Positions 9,031 through 18,005 of a DNA stretch of 64,000 bases are shown here, piece by piece. The translations under genes and the position numbers were made by a program. The notes below the pieces were generated by a model. It ran no database searches and was not told the DNA's origin. It worked only from the letters and a program-made list of their open reading frames with translations. Each line of letters opens with the position of its first letter. The first letter of the stretch is position 1. This stretch comes from DATARH01 sp963789255 (lineage in GTDB: Bacteria > Pseudomonadota > Alphaproteobacteria > ATCC43930 > CGMCC-115725): positions 186,001-250,000 of the forward strand of contig CAWBJW010000003.1 of assembly GCA_963789255.1 (NCBI GenBank), in the 5' to 3' direction.

Positions 9031-10059
9031 ATGATGATCGACATGCATACCCATTGGCGGCCCGCCGAAGTCGCCGACGCGCTGCGCGCCCGGACCCGGG
9101 AACCGCGCATCCTGCGCAATCCCGACGGCGTCGAGGTGCTGAAGGCGCCGCGGATGGGCGAAGCGCCGCTCGCCGAGGCCTTCGATGACGTCGAGTTCCA
9201 TCTCGGCCGGATGGACCGCCAGGGGGTCGAGGTCAGCGTGCTGTCGCTGCTCGGTTCGTTCTGCTGGATCGAGGCCCAGCCGACGGAGGTGTCGGGGCCA
9301 CTGTGCCGCAGCGTCAATGACGGGCTGTCGGCGATCTGCGAGGCGCATCCCGGCCGCTTCGCCGCCTTCGCCGCGCTGCCCCTCACCGACATGTCCGCCG
9401 CCGCCGCCGAGCTCGAGCGGGCGCTCGGGCTGCCGGGCATGATCGGCGCGCAGATCCCCGGCAACGGCTTTCTCACCCGCAAGGACGCCGAAGCGATGCG
9501 CCCACTGCTCGACGTGGCGAACCGCCGCCGCGCGGTGCTCTTCATCCACCACGGCCCGCGGCCGGGCGACGCCTTCCCCAAGGTCGCCGGCGACACCGAC
9601 AATGCGCGCCGCCGCAACGGCACGCTCGACATGCAGGCGAGCCTGTCGTCGGTGATGGTGACGCTGTGTCTGACCGATTACCTCGCGGACTACCCTGACG
9701 TGACGGTCGTCGTCCACAATCTGGGCGGCAACCTTCCCTACGAGGTCGAGCGCATGGACCACCGCTGCCTGCTCGACACGCCGGAGGAGGAGCTGCCGTC
9801 GTCGCGCTTCCGCAAGGCGAAGGTATACGTCGATTGCAACTCGTTCGGCCCGCATGCGATCGAGGCGGCGGTGCGGCTGTACGGCGCCGAGCGGATCGTG
9901 TGCGGCACCGACGGCACCGAGTTCGGCTGCGAGTGGACCCGGAAGGCGCTCGCAGAAGCGGCGATCGGCGAAGCAGCGCGCGAGCAGATTCTACACGGCA
10001 ATGCCGCTACGATGCTCGCCAGCGCAAGGACCGCGCGGCACGAAAGAGCCGCCGCCTGA
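9031..10059 (+). CDS. ACMSD-type metal-dependent amidohydrolase
   Basis: A 342-residue amidohydrolase-2 protein. Ligands: HTH at residues 6-8, H173/H174 in FIHHGPRP, H229 in VVHNLGG and D294 in CGTDGTEFG. The metal site is intact and typical of ACMSD-like decarboxylases. GGAGGA ten bases upstream fixes the start at 9031 (a second ATG follows at once). The gene ends 23 bases before a convergent remnant of an enolase-superfamily gene, which hints that an amidohydrolase/enolase pair once stood here. Substrate unknown; only about a third as similar to its 23-1108 and 20455-21600 relatives as paralogues from recent duplication would be. Confidence 0.87.
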   Translation: MMIDMHTHWRPAEVADALRARTREPRILRNPDGVEVLKAPRMGEAPLAEAFDDVEFHLGRMDRQGVEVSVLSLLGSFCWIEAQPTEVSGPLCRSVNDGLSAICEAHPGRFAAFAALPLTDMSAAAAELERALGLPGMIGAQIPGNGFLTRKDAEAMRPLLDVANRRRAVLFIHHGPRPGDAFPKVAGDTDNARRRNGTLDMQASLSSVMVTLCLTDYLADYPDVTVVVHNLGGNLPYEVERMDHRCLLDTPEEELPSSRFRKAKVYVDCNSFGPHAIEAAVRLYGAERIVCGTDGTEFGCEWTRKALAEAAIGEAAREQILHGNAATMLASARTARHERAAA

Positions 10060-10082
10060 TCCTCCTGCGCCCTTCCGGCGGA

Positions 10083-10240
10083 TCGTCAGGCCCGGTATTT
10101 GTCGATCGCGGCCTGGTCGAATTCGAGCCCGAGCCCTGGCGCGGTCGGCATCAAGAGGTCGCCGTTGACCGGCGCCGGCACCGCCTGCCACAGCGGGAAG
10201 AGGCGCGGCATGTATTCGACGGTGAGGCCGTTCGGCACCG
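10083..10240 (-). pseudogene. 3'-end fragment of mandelate racemase/muconate lactonizing gene
   Basis: This segment is nearly identical (roughly 95 percent by eye) to 15000-15160, the last ~50 codons and stop of the intact enolase-superfamily gene at 15002-16099. It encodes the same tail (NGLTVEYMPRLFPLWQAVP...GLGLEFDQAAIDKYRA) with a few substitutions. Similarity stops abruptly at the CCGCG near 10240, after which the sequence is unrelated and leads into the LysR 3' end. It is a truncated duplicate, the scar of a rearrangement, and not an expressed gene. Confidence 0.9.
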
Positions 10241-10279
10241 CGTCACGACCAGACGGGGCCGGGAGCAGGCGGCCGCCGC

Positions 10280-11191
10280 CTAATTGTTCGCCGTCAGCCA
10301 TTGCTGCCCGGCGAAGCGCTCGACCAACGCGTCGATAAAACGCCGGACCTTTGCCGCCAAATGGCGGCGGTGCGGGTAGACCGCCGCGATCGAAAACTCG
10401 ACGGTCTGATATTCCGGCATCAGCCGGACGAGGGAGCCGGCTTCGAGCTCTCCTGATCGAGGATGAACGGCGCAGCGAGCAGCACCCCGCCGCCGGCGAG
10501 CGCGACTGCACGCAACGCGTGGGCGCTGGTCGTAACGAGATTGCCCGAAACGCGCGCGACGACCGGTCGGCCGGACGGGTCGATGAAATGCCACTCGTCG
10601 CCGTAGGGGTAAAATGCATAGCGCAGGCAGTTGTGGTCGGCGAGGTCGGCCGGGCTGCGCGGCGCCGGATGGCGTTCGAGATAACGGGGAGAGCAGCACG
10701 GCACGTGCCGCCAGCCGGCCAACCGCCGCACCATCAGGCTTGAATCGGGCGGCAAATAGTTGCGGATCGCCAGGTCAAACCCTTCCTCCAGCAGATCGAT
10801 CATCTGATCGCCCATCCGCAGGTCGAGCGGAGACCTCCGGATTGTCCTGGAGATAGGCGGCGACGATCGGCGCGACGAAGCGGACGATCGAGGTATGGCA
10901 ATGGACGCGGAGGTGGCCGCGCGGCGTCAACTGGAGGGCACCGGCGACCCGGTCGGCCTCGTCGATCTCGGCCAGGATCTGGGCGCAGCGCTCGTAGTAT
11001 TCGCGGCCGATCTCGGTCAGGCCAACCCGGCGCGTCGTGCGGTTCAACAGCCGCACGCCGAGCCAGTCTTCGAGCGCCTGCACGTGGTTGCTGACCGCCG
11101 TCGTGGACATGTCGAGCCGGCGCGCCGCGGCGGTGAACCCGCCGCTCTCCACGACCCGGGCGAAGGCGGTTAGGCTGGCCATGCGGTCCAT
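10280..11191 (-). pseudogene. LysR family transcriptional regulator, two frameshifts
   Basis: Together three frames encode a complete LysR regulator of about 300 residues. Residues 1-125 hold the N-terminal winged helix (MASLTAFARVVESGGFTAAA, LDMSTTAVSNHVQALE) and linker. Near 10830 the frame must shift after DNPEVS to continue LDLRMGDQMIDLLEEGFDL. Near 10457 it shifts again after FILDQ to continue ELEAGSLVRLMPEYQ to the stop. Every segment is otherwise well conserved, so either two sequencing errors or very recent inactivation. It is divergent from the secreted-protein gene at 11335, and a shared upstream motif links it to the efflux operon. The name pseudogene is provisional. Confidence 0.8.
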
Positions 11192-11198
11192 GCGACCC

Positions 11199-11249
11199 CC
11201 GATTATCCACTGCGCCGGGATAGTCCTTTAACCCGGCTACCGATTATCT
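11199..11249. promoter_or_regulatory. Candidate LysR operator region with two CGATTATC copies
   Basis: The divergent region between the LysR start and the secreted-protein gene holds CCGATTATCC at about 11199-11208, only eight bases from the LysR start, and ACCGATTATCT at 11239-11249. The second copy with its right flank recurs upstream of the efflux operon at 12196. LysR proteins typically bind partially dyadic T-N11-A sites in such divergent regions; the assignment to this regulator is inference from position and repetition. Confidence 0.45.
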
Positions 11250-11334
11250 GATCAACCTGCGAGCGCATCTCAATGGCTGACGAGGCCCTCGGCCCGTCCC
11301 CGTAAACCGGGAAGATCATCGAAGGATGCATATC

Positions 11335-11607
11335 ATGACGAAATCGATCTACGCCGCTATCGTCGCCGTCGTCCTCGCCGGCGCTCCGTTCGCGGCCTAT
11401 GCCGACGGGCCGCGCCCGTCGTCGTACGACAACTGGTCGGAGATGATGCAGGCGACGACTCCCGCCGCGGTTCCCGCGATCTCACCGTTCGACGGCCCGC
11501 GCCCGTCTTCACTCAACAACTGGCCGGGCACGGTCGGCGCCGTCAGTAACGCCGCCCTGCCCGCTACGGCTGGCGTTCAGGAAGGACCGCGGCCGTCGGG
11601 ACACTGA
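11335..11607 (+). CDS. Small secreted protein with three GPRPS repeats
   Basis: A 90-residue protein with a classical signal peptide (MTKSIYAAIVAVVLAGAPFAAYA, cleavage predicted after AYA). The mature part is about 67 residues with three copies of a GPRPS motif: DGPRPSSYDNW at the start, DGPRPSSLNNW in the middle and EGPRPSGH at the C-terminus, separated by Ala/Pro/Thr-rich linkers. AAGGA eight bases upstream selects the ATG at 11335 over the one at 11326. It diverges from the LysR gene. I do not recognise the family; a periplasmic or surface role is inferred only from the signal peptide. Confidence 0.7.
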   Translation: MTKSIYAAIVAVVLAGAPFAAYADGPRPSSYDNWSEMMQATTPAAVPAISPFDGPRPSSLNNWPGTVGAVSNAALPATAGVQEGPRPSGH

Positions 11608-11753
11608 CGCGGCAACAGCCTCCGGCCGGACCTCATCCGGCCGGGCGCTGCCACATAGAAGAATGACATGATCCAGCTGCACTATGCCGGGCGACATCCA
11701 GAGCATCGGGGCTATTGGATGCGTGTTTGTTAGCCGGCATTGGGAGACCTCAC

Positions 11754-12077
11754 ATGTTCGCAATCAATCCATCGTCCCGCCATGATCCTTGCGGCGACGC
11801 ATTCAGTCGCGCCGCGCTTGACGCGCTGGGAGAGGCGGTCGATTGGGCGTATGGCGGGCCCTCCCTGGCGCGCTCGCGCCACCGGGGCAGGTTCGCCGAT
11901 ATCCGGCCGCGCGTTGGTCTGTCCGAGGCGCTGAGCGATCCGATTGTGCAGGCGCTGATGGCCGCCGACGGCAATAACCGAGACGGCGTCGAGGCAATGA
12001 TGCGCGACGTGGCGACGCGGCTGGCGAGCCGTAGCCCGCGCGCTTCCCACGACTGCGACGACAGATGGCGCCGGTGA
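11754..12077 (+). CDS. Conserved hypothetical protein
   Basis: A 107-residue soluble protein, Arg-rich, with a helical central part (LSEALSDPIVQALMAADGNN followed by RDGVEAMMRDVATRLA). The DPIVQALMAAD pattern recalls short unnamed rhizobial proteins I have seen, but no function is known. GGGAG precedes the chosen ATG by eight bases. It is followed directly by a strong hairpin at 12099, so it probably ends a transcript starting in the LysR/secreted-protein promoter region. Confidence 0.5.
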   Translation: MFAINPSSRHDPCGDAFSRAALDALGEAVDWAYGGPSLARSRHRGRFADIRPRVGLSEALSDPIVQALMAADGNNRDGVEAMMRDVATRLASRSPRASHDCDDRWRR

Positions 12078-12098
12078 CCGTCTGCCGGCCCGTGCTTC

Positions 12099-12130
12099 GC
12101 ACAACGCCGCCCACCAGGGCGGCGTTGTGC
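12099..12130 (+). terminator. Strong hairpin, probable terminator
   Basis: A perfect 14-base stem (GCACAACGCCGCCC and its complement) around the loop ACCA, 22 bases after the stop at 12077. Only a short GTTTG follows, so it lacks a full T tract; it may still stop or stabilise the upstream transcript. Confidence 0.65.
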
Positions 12131-12195
12131 GTTTGCCGACAGTGGTCGCTGCTTCGCGATTATCAGCCTGCACTGGATAGTGCTTCAATCTCGCC

Positions 12196-12206
12196 ACCGA
12201 TTATCT
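12196..12206. promoter_or_regulatory. Third ACCGATTATCT copy upstream of efflux genes
   Basis: ACCGATTATCT, followed about 20 bases later by GCGCATCT, matches the arrangement at 11239 upstream of the secreted-protein gene. It lies 70 bases before the ATG at 12276. The repeated block suggests common control of the two units, most simply by the adjacent LysR regulator. Confidence 0.4.
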
Positions 12207-12315
12207 CGTCCCTCTCACTGCGCATCTGATGGTCATGAGCCGTGCAACGGCATGTGACAGATCGGGAGAGGTCCGATGAGCGAAACATCGCATACCGAGA
12301 TTTTCCGCGCGCCCA

Positions 12316-13389
12316 TTGCCGAAGGGCCGGATCCGCGTTTCCGGTGCCCGGCTGAAGGAGGCCGCGCTGGCGCTTGCGGTTGTGGCGGGCGTCGCCGGGG
12401 CGGCGAATTACGGGCACTACTATTGGACGACCGGCCGGTATCTCGTCGCCACCGACGACGCCTATGTCGATGCGCACTCGGTGCTGATCAGCCCGAAGGT
12501 GTCGGGCTATGTCTCCGAGGTCGCGGTCGAAGACAACCAGAAGGTCACGGTCGGCCAGGTCATCGCGCGCATCGACCCGCGCGATTACCAGACCGCGCTC
12601 GATCAGGCGCGCGCCGATGTCGCGGCGGCTCAGGCGAATATCTCCACCCTGCGCCGGCAGATCACCCAGCAGAGACTGGCGGTCGAGCAGGCACGGCAGA
12701 CAGTAGCGGCGGATCAGGCGGCGCTGCTGTACTCGCAGCAGAATTACCAGCGCTACACCGCACTGGCCCAAACCGGTTACGGCACCGTGCAGCAGGCGCA
12801 GCAATCGGCGGCCGAGATCCGGGAAAAGCAGGCCGCCCTGGCGCGCGACACGACCGGGGTGAGCGTCGCCGAGAAACAGGTAAGCGTCTACAAGGCGCAG
12901 CTCGCGCAGGCAGAGGCTACGCTCGCGCAGCAGCAGGCGACCGGGCGGCAGGCCGAGCTCAATCTCAGCTACACGACGATTACGGCGCCGTTCGACGGCA
13001 CGATCAGGGTGCGCACCGTCACCGTCGGCCAATATGTCCAGCCGGGTACGCAGCTGATGGCAGTGGTGCCGTTACGCGCGGTCTATATCACCGCGAATTA
13101 CATGGAAACGCAGCTAACCCATGTGCGGGCCGGCCAATCCGCCACGATCGATGTCGACACCTTCCCTGGCGTCACGGTGCACGGCCACGTCGACAGCCTC
13201 GCGCCGGCGAGCGGGCAGCAATTCGCGCTGCTGCCGCCCGACAACGCCACCGGCAACTTCACCAAGATCGTCCAGCGCATCCCGGTCAAGATCGATGTCG
13301 ATCGGAACGACCCGCTGGCCGGCCGGTTGCGCCCGGGGATGTCGGTCGAACCGACGATCGACACGAAGTCGGCGGATACCGTCCGGTAA
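12316..13389 (+). CDS. EmrA/HlyD-type membrane fusion protein
   Basis: A periplasmic adaptor of an EmrAB-TolC-like efflux pump. It has an N-terminal membrane anchor (ALALAVVAGVAGAANYGHYYW), a first lipoyl half (ATDDAYVDAHSVLISPKVSGYV), a long Gln/Ala-rich coiled coil (about residues 95-205) and a second lipoyl/b-barrel part (TITAPFDGTIRVRTVTVGQYV). The only start in this frame is a TTG at 12316. A much better start, ATG 12276 behind GGGAGAGG (MSETSHTEIFRAPIAEG), lies in another frame, so a one-base error between 12276 and 12345 probably hides the real N-terminus. Thirteen bases upstream of the EmrB partner. Confidence 0.87.
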   Translation: MPKGRIRVSGARLKEAALALAVVAGVAGAANYGHYYWTTGRYLVATDDAYVDAHSVLISPKVSGYVSEVAVEDNQKVTVGQVIARIDPRDYQTALDQARADVAAAQANISTLRRQITQQRLAVEQARQTVAADQAALLYSQQNYQRYTALAQTGYGTVQQAQQSAAEIREKQAALARDTTGVSVAEKQVSVYKAQLAQAEATLAQQQATGRQAELNLSYTTITAPFDGTIRVRTVTVGQYVQPGTQLMAVVPLRAVYITANYMETQLTHVRAGQSATIDVDTFPGVTVHGHVDSLAPASGQQFALLPPDNATGNFTKIVQRIPVKIDVDRNDPLAGRLRPGMSVEPTIDTKSADTVR

Positions 13390-13402
13390 CCGGGAGGGTG
13401 CA

Positions 13403-14978
13403 ATGAACACGACCACCCCAGACCGCGCGGCGGAACCGGCCGTGCCGGTGAAAACCTGGATCGCCGTCGCCGGCGCGTTGATCGGCGCCTTTCTCGCGGT
13501 CCTCAACATCCAGATCACCAACGCCTCGCTGCCCTACATCGAAGGCGGCATCGGCACCGGCGGCGTCTACGGCACCTGGATCTCGACGGCCTACCTGATC
13601 GGCGAGATCATCGTGATCCCGCTCACCGACTTTCTCAGCCGGGTGTTTTCGCTGCGCCGGTATTTGCTCGCCAATACGGCGCTATTCCTGCTATTTTCGG
13701 TGTTGTGCGGGCAGGCGCACAGCCTCGGCGAGATGATCGCGTTCCGGGCGCTGCAGGGATTCTTCGGCGGGGTGCTGATCCCGCTCGCCTTCACGATCGT
13801 GATGACGATGCTGCCGCGCGCGAAGCAGCCGATCGGGCTTGCCGGGTTTGCGATCAGCGCCACCTTCGCACCGGCGATCGGGCCGACGATTGGCGGGTAT
13901 CTGACCGACTATTACGGCTGGCCTTGGGTTTTCTACGTCAACCTCGCACCTGGCCTGGTCATGCTTGCCGCGCTCTGGTACGCGCTGCCCAAAGGGGCTA
14001 TGCAGCTCGGGCTGCTGCGCCACAGCGACTGGTTCGGCATTGCGCTGATGGCGGTCGGCCTTGCGGCCTTCCAGACCGTGCTCGACGATGGCAACGTCTA
14101 CAACTGGTTCGACTCGCCGCTCATCGTCAGGCTGAGCCTCGTCTCCGGCGCAGCGCTGATCGCATTTGTCGCGTTCGAGTTCGTCAACCCGCGGCCGCTG
14201 GTGAACTTCCGGCTCCTCGGCCGGCGCAATTTCGGGCTCGGCACGTTCAGCAATTTCCTGATGGGCTTCGCCCTCTACGGCTCGGCCTATCTCTTGCCGC
14301 AATATCTCGCCGTCGCGCAGGGATTCGATTCGGAGCAGATCGGCGAGGTGGTGGCATGGACCGGGCTGCCGCAGCTCCTGGTGATCCCGCTGGTGCCGTT
14401 TTTGATGAAGCGCTTTGACGCGCGCCTGCTGGTCGCGGTGGGTCTCCTGGTGTTTGCCGGCAGCTGCTTCATGAATTTGCAGACTCGACCAGGATTACGC
14501 GGCGCCGCAGCTGTTCTGGCCAAACGTGATCCGGGCGGTCGGCCAGGCGATTATCATGACGCCGATTTCAGCGATCGCGATGCTCGGCATCGCTCCGGCG
14601 GAGGCGGGCGCGGCGTCGGGCCTGTTCAACATGATGCGCAATCTCGGCGGCGCGATCGGGACGGCCGCGATCGAAACCTTCTTCACCCATCGCGAGCAAT
14701 ACCACTCGGCGATCATCACCCCGGATGTCTCGCTGCTGCAGCCGGCGACACGCGCCCGGCTCGCCGGTCTGCAGCAATATTTCATGGCGCGCGGCTTTCC
14801 CGATCCGGCCGGCGCGATGCACCGCGCGATCATCGCAATCGGCCAGACGATCCGTGCCCAGGCGACGATCATGGGCTACGGCGACAGCTTTGCGCTGATC
14901 GGAGGGGTGCTGCTCACCGCTGTTCTCGCCGTGGCCATGCTGCGCAAGGGCGCCGCCGCGAGTGGCGCCGCGCACTGA
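13403..14978 (+). CDS. DHA2 family MFS drug exporter (EmrB-like), frameshifted
   Basis: A 14-helix MFS transporter of about 525 residues. The first ~360 residues carry the DHA2 signatures (LNIQITNASLPYI, GTWISTAYLIGEI, GPTIGGYLTDYYGWPWVFYVN). Near 14485 the frame breaks after FMNLQ; the next frame continues LDQDYAAPQLFWPNVIRAVG and then the remaining helices to the stop at 14978. Both halves are intact, so a single-base error is likely. GGGAGG precedes the ATG. With the adaptor gene it forms an EmrAB-like pair that exports an unknown toxic compound, with the outer-membrane channel elsewhere. Confidence 0.85.
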
Positions 14979-15001
14979 GGTGGGGGGCTGCCCCCGGATC
15001 G

Positions 15002-16099
15002 TCAGGCCCGGTATTTGTCGATCGCGGCCTGGTCGAATTCGAGACCGAGACCCGGCGCGGCCGGCATCAAGAGGTCGCCGTCGACCGGCGTTGGCACCGC
15101 CTGCCACAGCGGGAAGAGGCGCGGCATGTATTCGACGGTGAGGCCGTTCGGCGCCGCGCCAACGAGGTGGACGTGGATCTCCGGCACGCCGTGGCTGACG
15201 ACGGGCAGGTTGAACGCCTCGGCCATCCCGGCGATCTTGATCCAGGGGGTGATCCCGCCCGAGCGCACCTGGTCGATCATCACGATATCGACCGAGCGCG
15301 CCTCGATCATGTGGCGGAACGGCACGATGCCGTAGAGGTATTCGCCGCCGGCGACCGGGGTTGATAGCGCCGCCGCAACCCGCGCGAGGCCGGCGTAGTC
15401 GTCATGCGCCGTCACGTCCTCTAACCAGAATAACCCAACCCCTGCGTCTTCCACCCGGCGGCCGATATCGATCGCCTGCTCGGGCCGCCAGCGCTGGTTG
15501 ATGTCGCACATCAGGTCCATGTCGGGACCGACCGCCTGGCGAATGAGGCGGGCCTGCTCGACCTCGCGGCCGGGCGACGTGACGCCGGGCAGGCCGAGCT
15601 GCATCTTGGTCTGGCGGTAGCCCTTCTCGCGCAGCCTGCCGGCGGCGGTCACCGCCTCGTCGAGCTTGAGGCCGCGTCTGAGCGCGCCGCTCGCATAGGT
15701 GCGGATGCGGTCGCGCCCGCCGCCCAGGAGCTTCCATAACGGCAGGCCGAGCGCCTTGCCCTTCAAGTCCCACAGCGCGACGTCGATCGCCGACATCGCC
15801 AAGGTCAGGATGCCGGCCGGGCCGGACGATCCCGCCGCGTCGCGCAGCTTCCTGGCGACCGCCTCGACGCGCAGCGGGTCCTCGCCGATCGCGAGCGCGC
15901 CGAGTTCGTCGACCGCATGGCGCAGGGTCGCCGTCAATGCCCCGCCGAAATAGGCGACGCCCAGCCCCTCGATGCCGTCGTCGGTGCGCAGCCGCAGCCA
16001 GACGATCGGGTTTTTCGCATTCGGGTTTTCCGAGAACCCGGCAAGCGGCTCGTCGTTCGGCAACAGGACGATGCCGGTTTCCAGCGACGCGATCTTCAT
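15002..16099 (-). CDS. Mandelate racemase/muconate lactonizing enzyme family protein
   Basis: A 365-residue enolase-superfamily enzyme with the N-terminal capping domain and C-terminal barrel. Metal ligands are D199 (in MCDINQRW), E227 (FWLEDV) and E253 (AGGEYLYG); the His-Asp dyad is H303 with D276. The second-strand base motif reads K165-M-Q167, so the usual second lysine of KxK is replaced by Gln. Such enzymes abstract a proton alpha to a carboxylate; with this motif, acid-sugar dehydration is more plausible than muconate cycloisomerisation, but the substrate is unknown. Start has GGGAGGG at good spacing. It is the second gene of a tandem pair, 18 bases after its paralogue. Confidence 0.88.
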   Translation of the reverse strand: MKIASLETGIVLLPNDEPLAGFSENPNAKNPIVWLRLRTDDGIEGLGVAYFGGALTATLRHAVDELGALAIGEDPLRVEAVARKLRDAAGSSGPAGILTLAMSAIDVALWDLKGKALGLPLWKLLGGGRDRIRTYASGALRRGLKLDEAVTAAGRLREKGYRQTKMQLGLPGVTSPGREVEQARLIRQAVGPDMDLMCDINQRWRPEQAIDIGRRVEDAGVGLFWLEDVTAHDDYAGLARVAAALSTPVAGGEYLYGIVPFRHMIEARSVDIVMIDQVRSGGITPWIKIAGMAEAFNLPVVSHGVPEIHVHLVGAAPNGLTVEYMPRLFPLWQAVPTPVDGDLLMPAAPGLGLEFDQAAIDKYRA

Positions 16100-16117
16100 A
16101 GGACGGCCCTCCCGCGC

Positions 16118-17218
16118 TCACGCCCGATAACGGTCGAGCGTCGCCTGATCGAATTCGAGGCCGAGGCCGGGCGCGTCCGGCATCGCCAGTTCGCCGCCCT
16201 GCTGCAATGGCACCTCTTTGAAGAGCGGCATCAGCCAGGGCATGTACTCGACGGTCAGCCCGTTCGGGATGGCGCCGATCAGGTGGACATGCACTTCCGG
16301 AATGAGGTGGCTGACCACCGGCAGGTTGAAGGCTTCGGCCATGCCGGCGACCTTCAGCCATTGGGTGATGCCGCCGACGCGGACGAGATCGATCATCGGG
16401 ATGTCGACCGAGCGCGCTTCGAGCATGTGGCGGAACGGCACGATCCCCCAGACATACTCGCCGCCGGCAACCGGGGTCGCCAGCGCGTCGCTGATCCGGG
16501 CGAGGCCGGGATAGTCGTCGGCTGTCGTCACGTCTTCGAGCCAAAATAACCCAACCCCGGCGTCTTCCACCCGGCGGGCGATATCGATCGCCTGCTCGGG
16601 CCGCCAGCGCTGGTTGATGTCGCACATCAGCTTGATGTCGGGGCCGATCGCCTCGCGGATCTTCACCATGCGCTCGACTTCCCTGGCCGGATTTGTCTCG
16701 CCGGGCAAGGCCATTTGCGTCTTCATCTCGCGCCAGCCCCGGTCCTTGAGCGTCGCCGCCGCCTTGACCACCCGGTCGAGCGTGAGGCCGCGCATAAGAG
16801 CGCCGCTGGCATAGGTCGGCACCCGCTCGCGCGCTCCGCCCAAGAGCTTCCACAACGGCAGCCCCAGCGCCTTGCCGCGGATGTCCCACAGCGCGATGTC
16901 GATCGCCGACAGTGCCAGATTGTAAACCCCGCCCGGTCCGGCCGACCCGCCGGCGGCATTCTTCAGCTTTTGCTGGACGGCCTCGACCCGCACCGGGTCC
17001 TCGCCGACGCAGAGCGCGCCGAGCTCGTCGATCGCGTGCGCCAGGGTCCGCGTCAGCGCGCCGCCGAAATAGGCGACGCCGAGGCCCTCGGCGCCGCCAT
17101 CCGTCGCCACAAGCAACGTGACGATCGGGCGCTTGCCGTTCGGGTTTTCGGCAGCGCCGGCCAGCGGCTCGTCGGCCGGCAATTCGACGATCTGGGTCTT
17201 GGTTCCGGTTATCTTCAT
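16118..17218 (-). CDS. Mandelate racemase/muconate lactonizing enzyme family protein, paralogue
   Basis: A 366-residue paralogue of the following gene, very similar throughout the barrel (ligands D200, E228, E254; His H304; base motif K166-T-Q168). Both keep an identical block around CDINQRWRPEQAIDI. The pair clearly arose by tandem duplication and now differs in the capping domain (residues 20-100), which sets substrate specificity in this superfamily. Start taken at the ATG preceded by GAGGTG; longer readings into the upstream region have no support. Likely cotranscribed with the 15002 gene. Confidence 0.88.
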   Translation of the reverse strand: MKITGTKTQIVELPADEPLAGAAENPNGKRPIVTLLVATDGGAEGLGVAYFGGALTRTLAHAIDELGALCVGEDPVRVEAVQQKLKNAAGGSAGPGGVYNLALSAIDIALWDIRGKALGLPLWKLLGGARERVPTYASGALMRGLTLDRVVKAAATLKDRGWREMKTQMALPGETNPAREVERMVKIREAIGPDIKLMCDINQRWRPEQAIDIARRVEDAGVGLFWLEDVTTADDYPGLARISDALATPVAGGEYVWGIVPFRHMLEARSVDIPMIDLVRVGGITQWLKVAGMAEAFNLPVVSHLIPEVHVHLIGAIPNGLTVEYMPWLMPLFKEVPLQQGGELAMPDAPGLGLEFDQATLDRYRA

Positions 17219-17434
17219 CGCATCACCTCGGGACAGGGCAGCGGCTTGTGTGCCTAGCCTCCCCGATGTTGCGGCGCGAGGCAACAGGCAGCCGGGCAGC
17301 GACCGGGCAGCGATGGGCGGGGGGCATTGCGGAGGGGGCCGCGAAACGCCGATACTTGCCGGGTTTGCGGAGATCCGGCGGTCTCCGGCGAGACGGCGCA
17401 GCGGAGGAGGATCAGATGATATCGATCGGCGCTG

Positions 17435-18005
17435 GTGCTGATGGGAGCGCAACCTGCCCGAGTCTGTCGCCCCGATGGAAATCATGCAATCCCGGCCTTG
17501 GACCGGCGGCGGCTGATCAAGCTCTTCGGCATCGGCGGGATGGCGCTCCTTGCCGGAGCCGGCCTGCCTGTGGAGCAGGCGCGCGCCGACGGGAGCGCGG
17601 ATGCGCTCTTGCTCAACTGCATCGATTACCGTTTGACCGCGGCGACGACGCGCTACATGGCTGAACAGCGGATGGCCGGCAAATATGACCAGCTCGATCC
17701 TCGCGGGGGCCTCGCTCGGCGCGAAGAACGACAAGTTCCCGGCCTGGGGGGAGACCTTCTGGGAAACCGTCCAGATCGCAATCGACCTGCACCATATTCA
17801 CGAAATCATCGTCATGGACCACCGCGATTGCGGTGCCTACAAGGCCATCCTCGGCCAGGACCTCGCCGGCAACCCGAAAGAGGAGTTCGCCGTCCACGCC
17901 GCGCAGATGCGCTCGCTGAGGAGCGATATCGGCAAAAAGCACCCGAAACTCGCGGTGCGGCTGCTGTTGATGGGGCTCGACGGAAAGGTCGAGAGGGTTG
18001 CCTAG
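17435..18005 (+). CDS. Tat-exported b-carbonic anhydrase-like protein, frameshifted
   Basis: The N-terminal part carries a twin-arginine-like signal (DRRRLIKLFGIGGMALLAGAGL) and the first zinc motif C-x-D-x-R in LLNCIDYRLT. Near 17690 the frame breaks after GKYDQ and continues in the next frame as SILAGASLGAKNDKFPAWGE, with the second motif H-x-x-C in MDHRDCGAYK, ending LMGLDGKVERVA. Together they give a periplasmic b-class carbonic anhydrase homologue of about 190 residues. An excellent ribosome site (GGAGGAGG) precedes ATG 17416 in yet another frame, so the N-terminus may hold a second error. The stop overlaps the next gene, implying coupling. Confidence 0.7.

Noticed and set aside
15402..16889. 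495-codon minus frame spanning both enolase-type genes
   Set aside because: Out-of-frame reading across two intact genes; only shadows of their tandem similarity.
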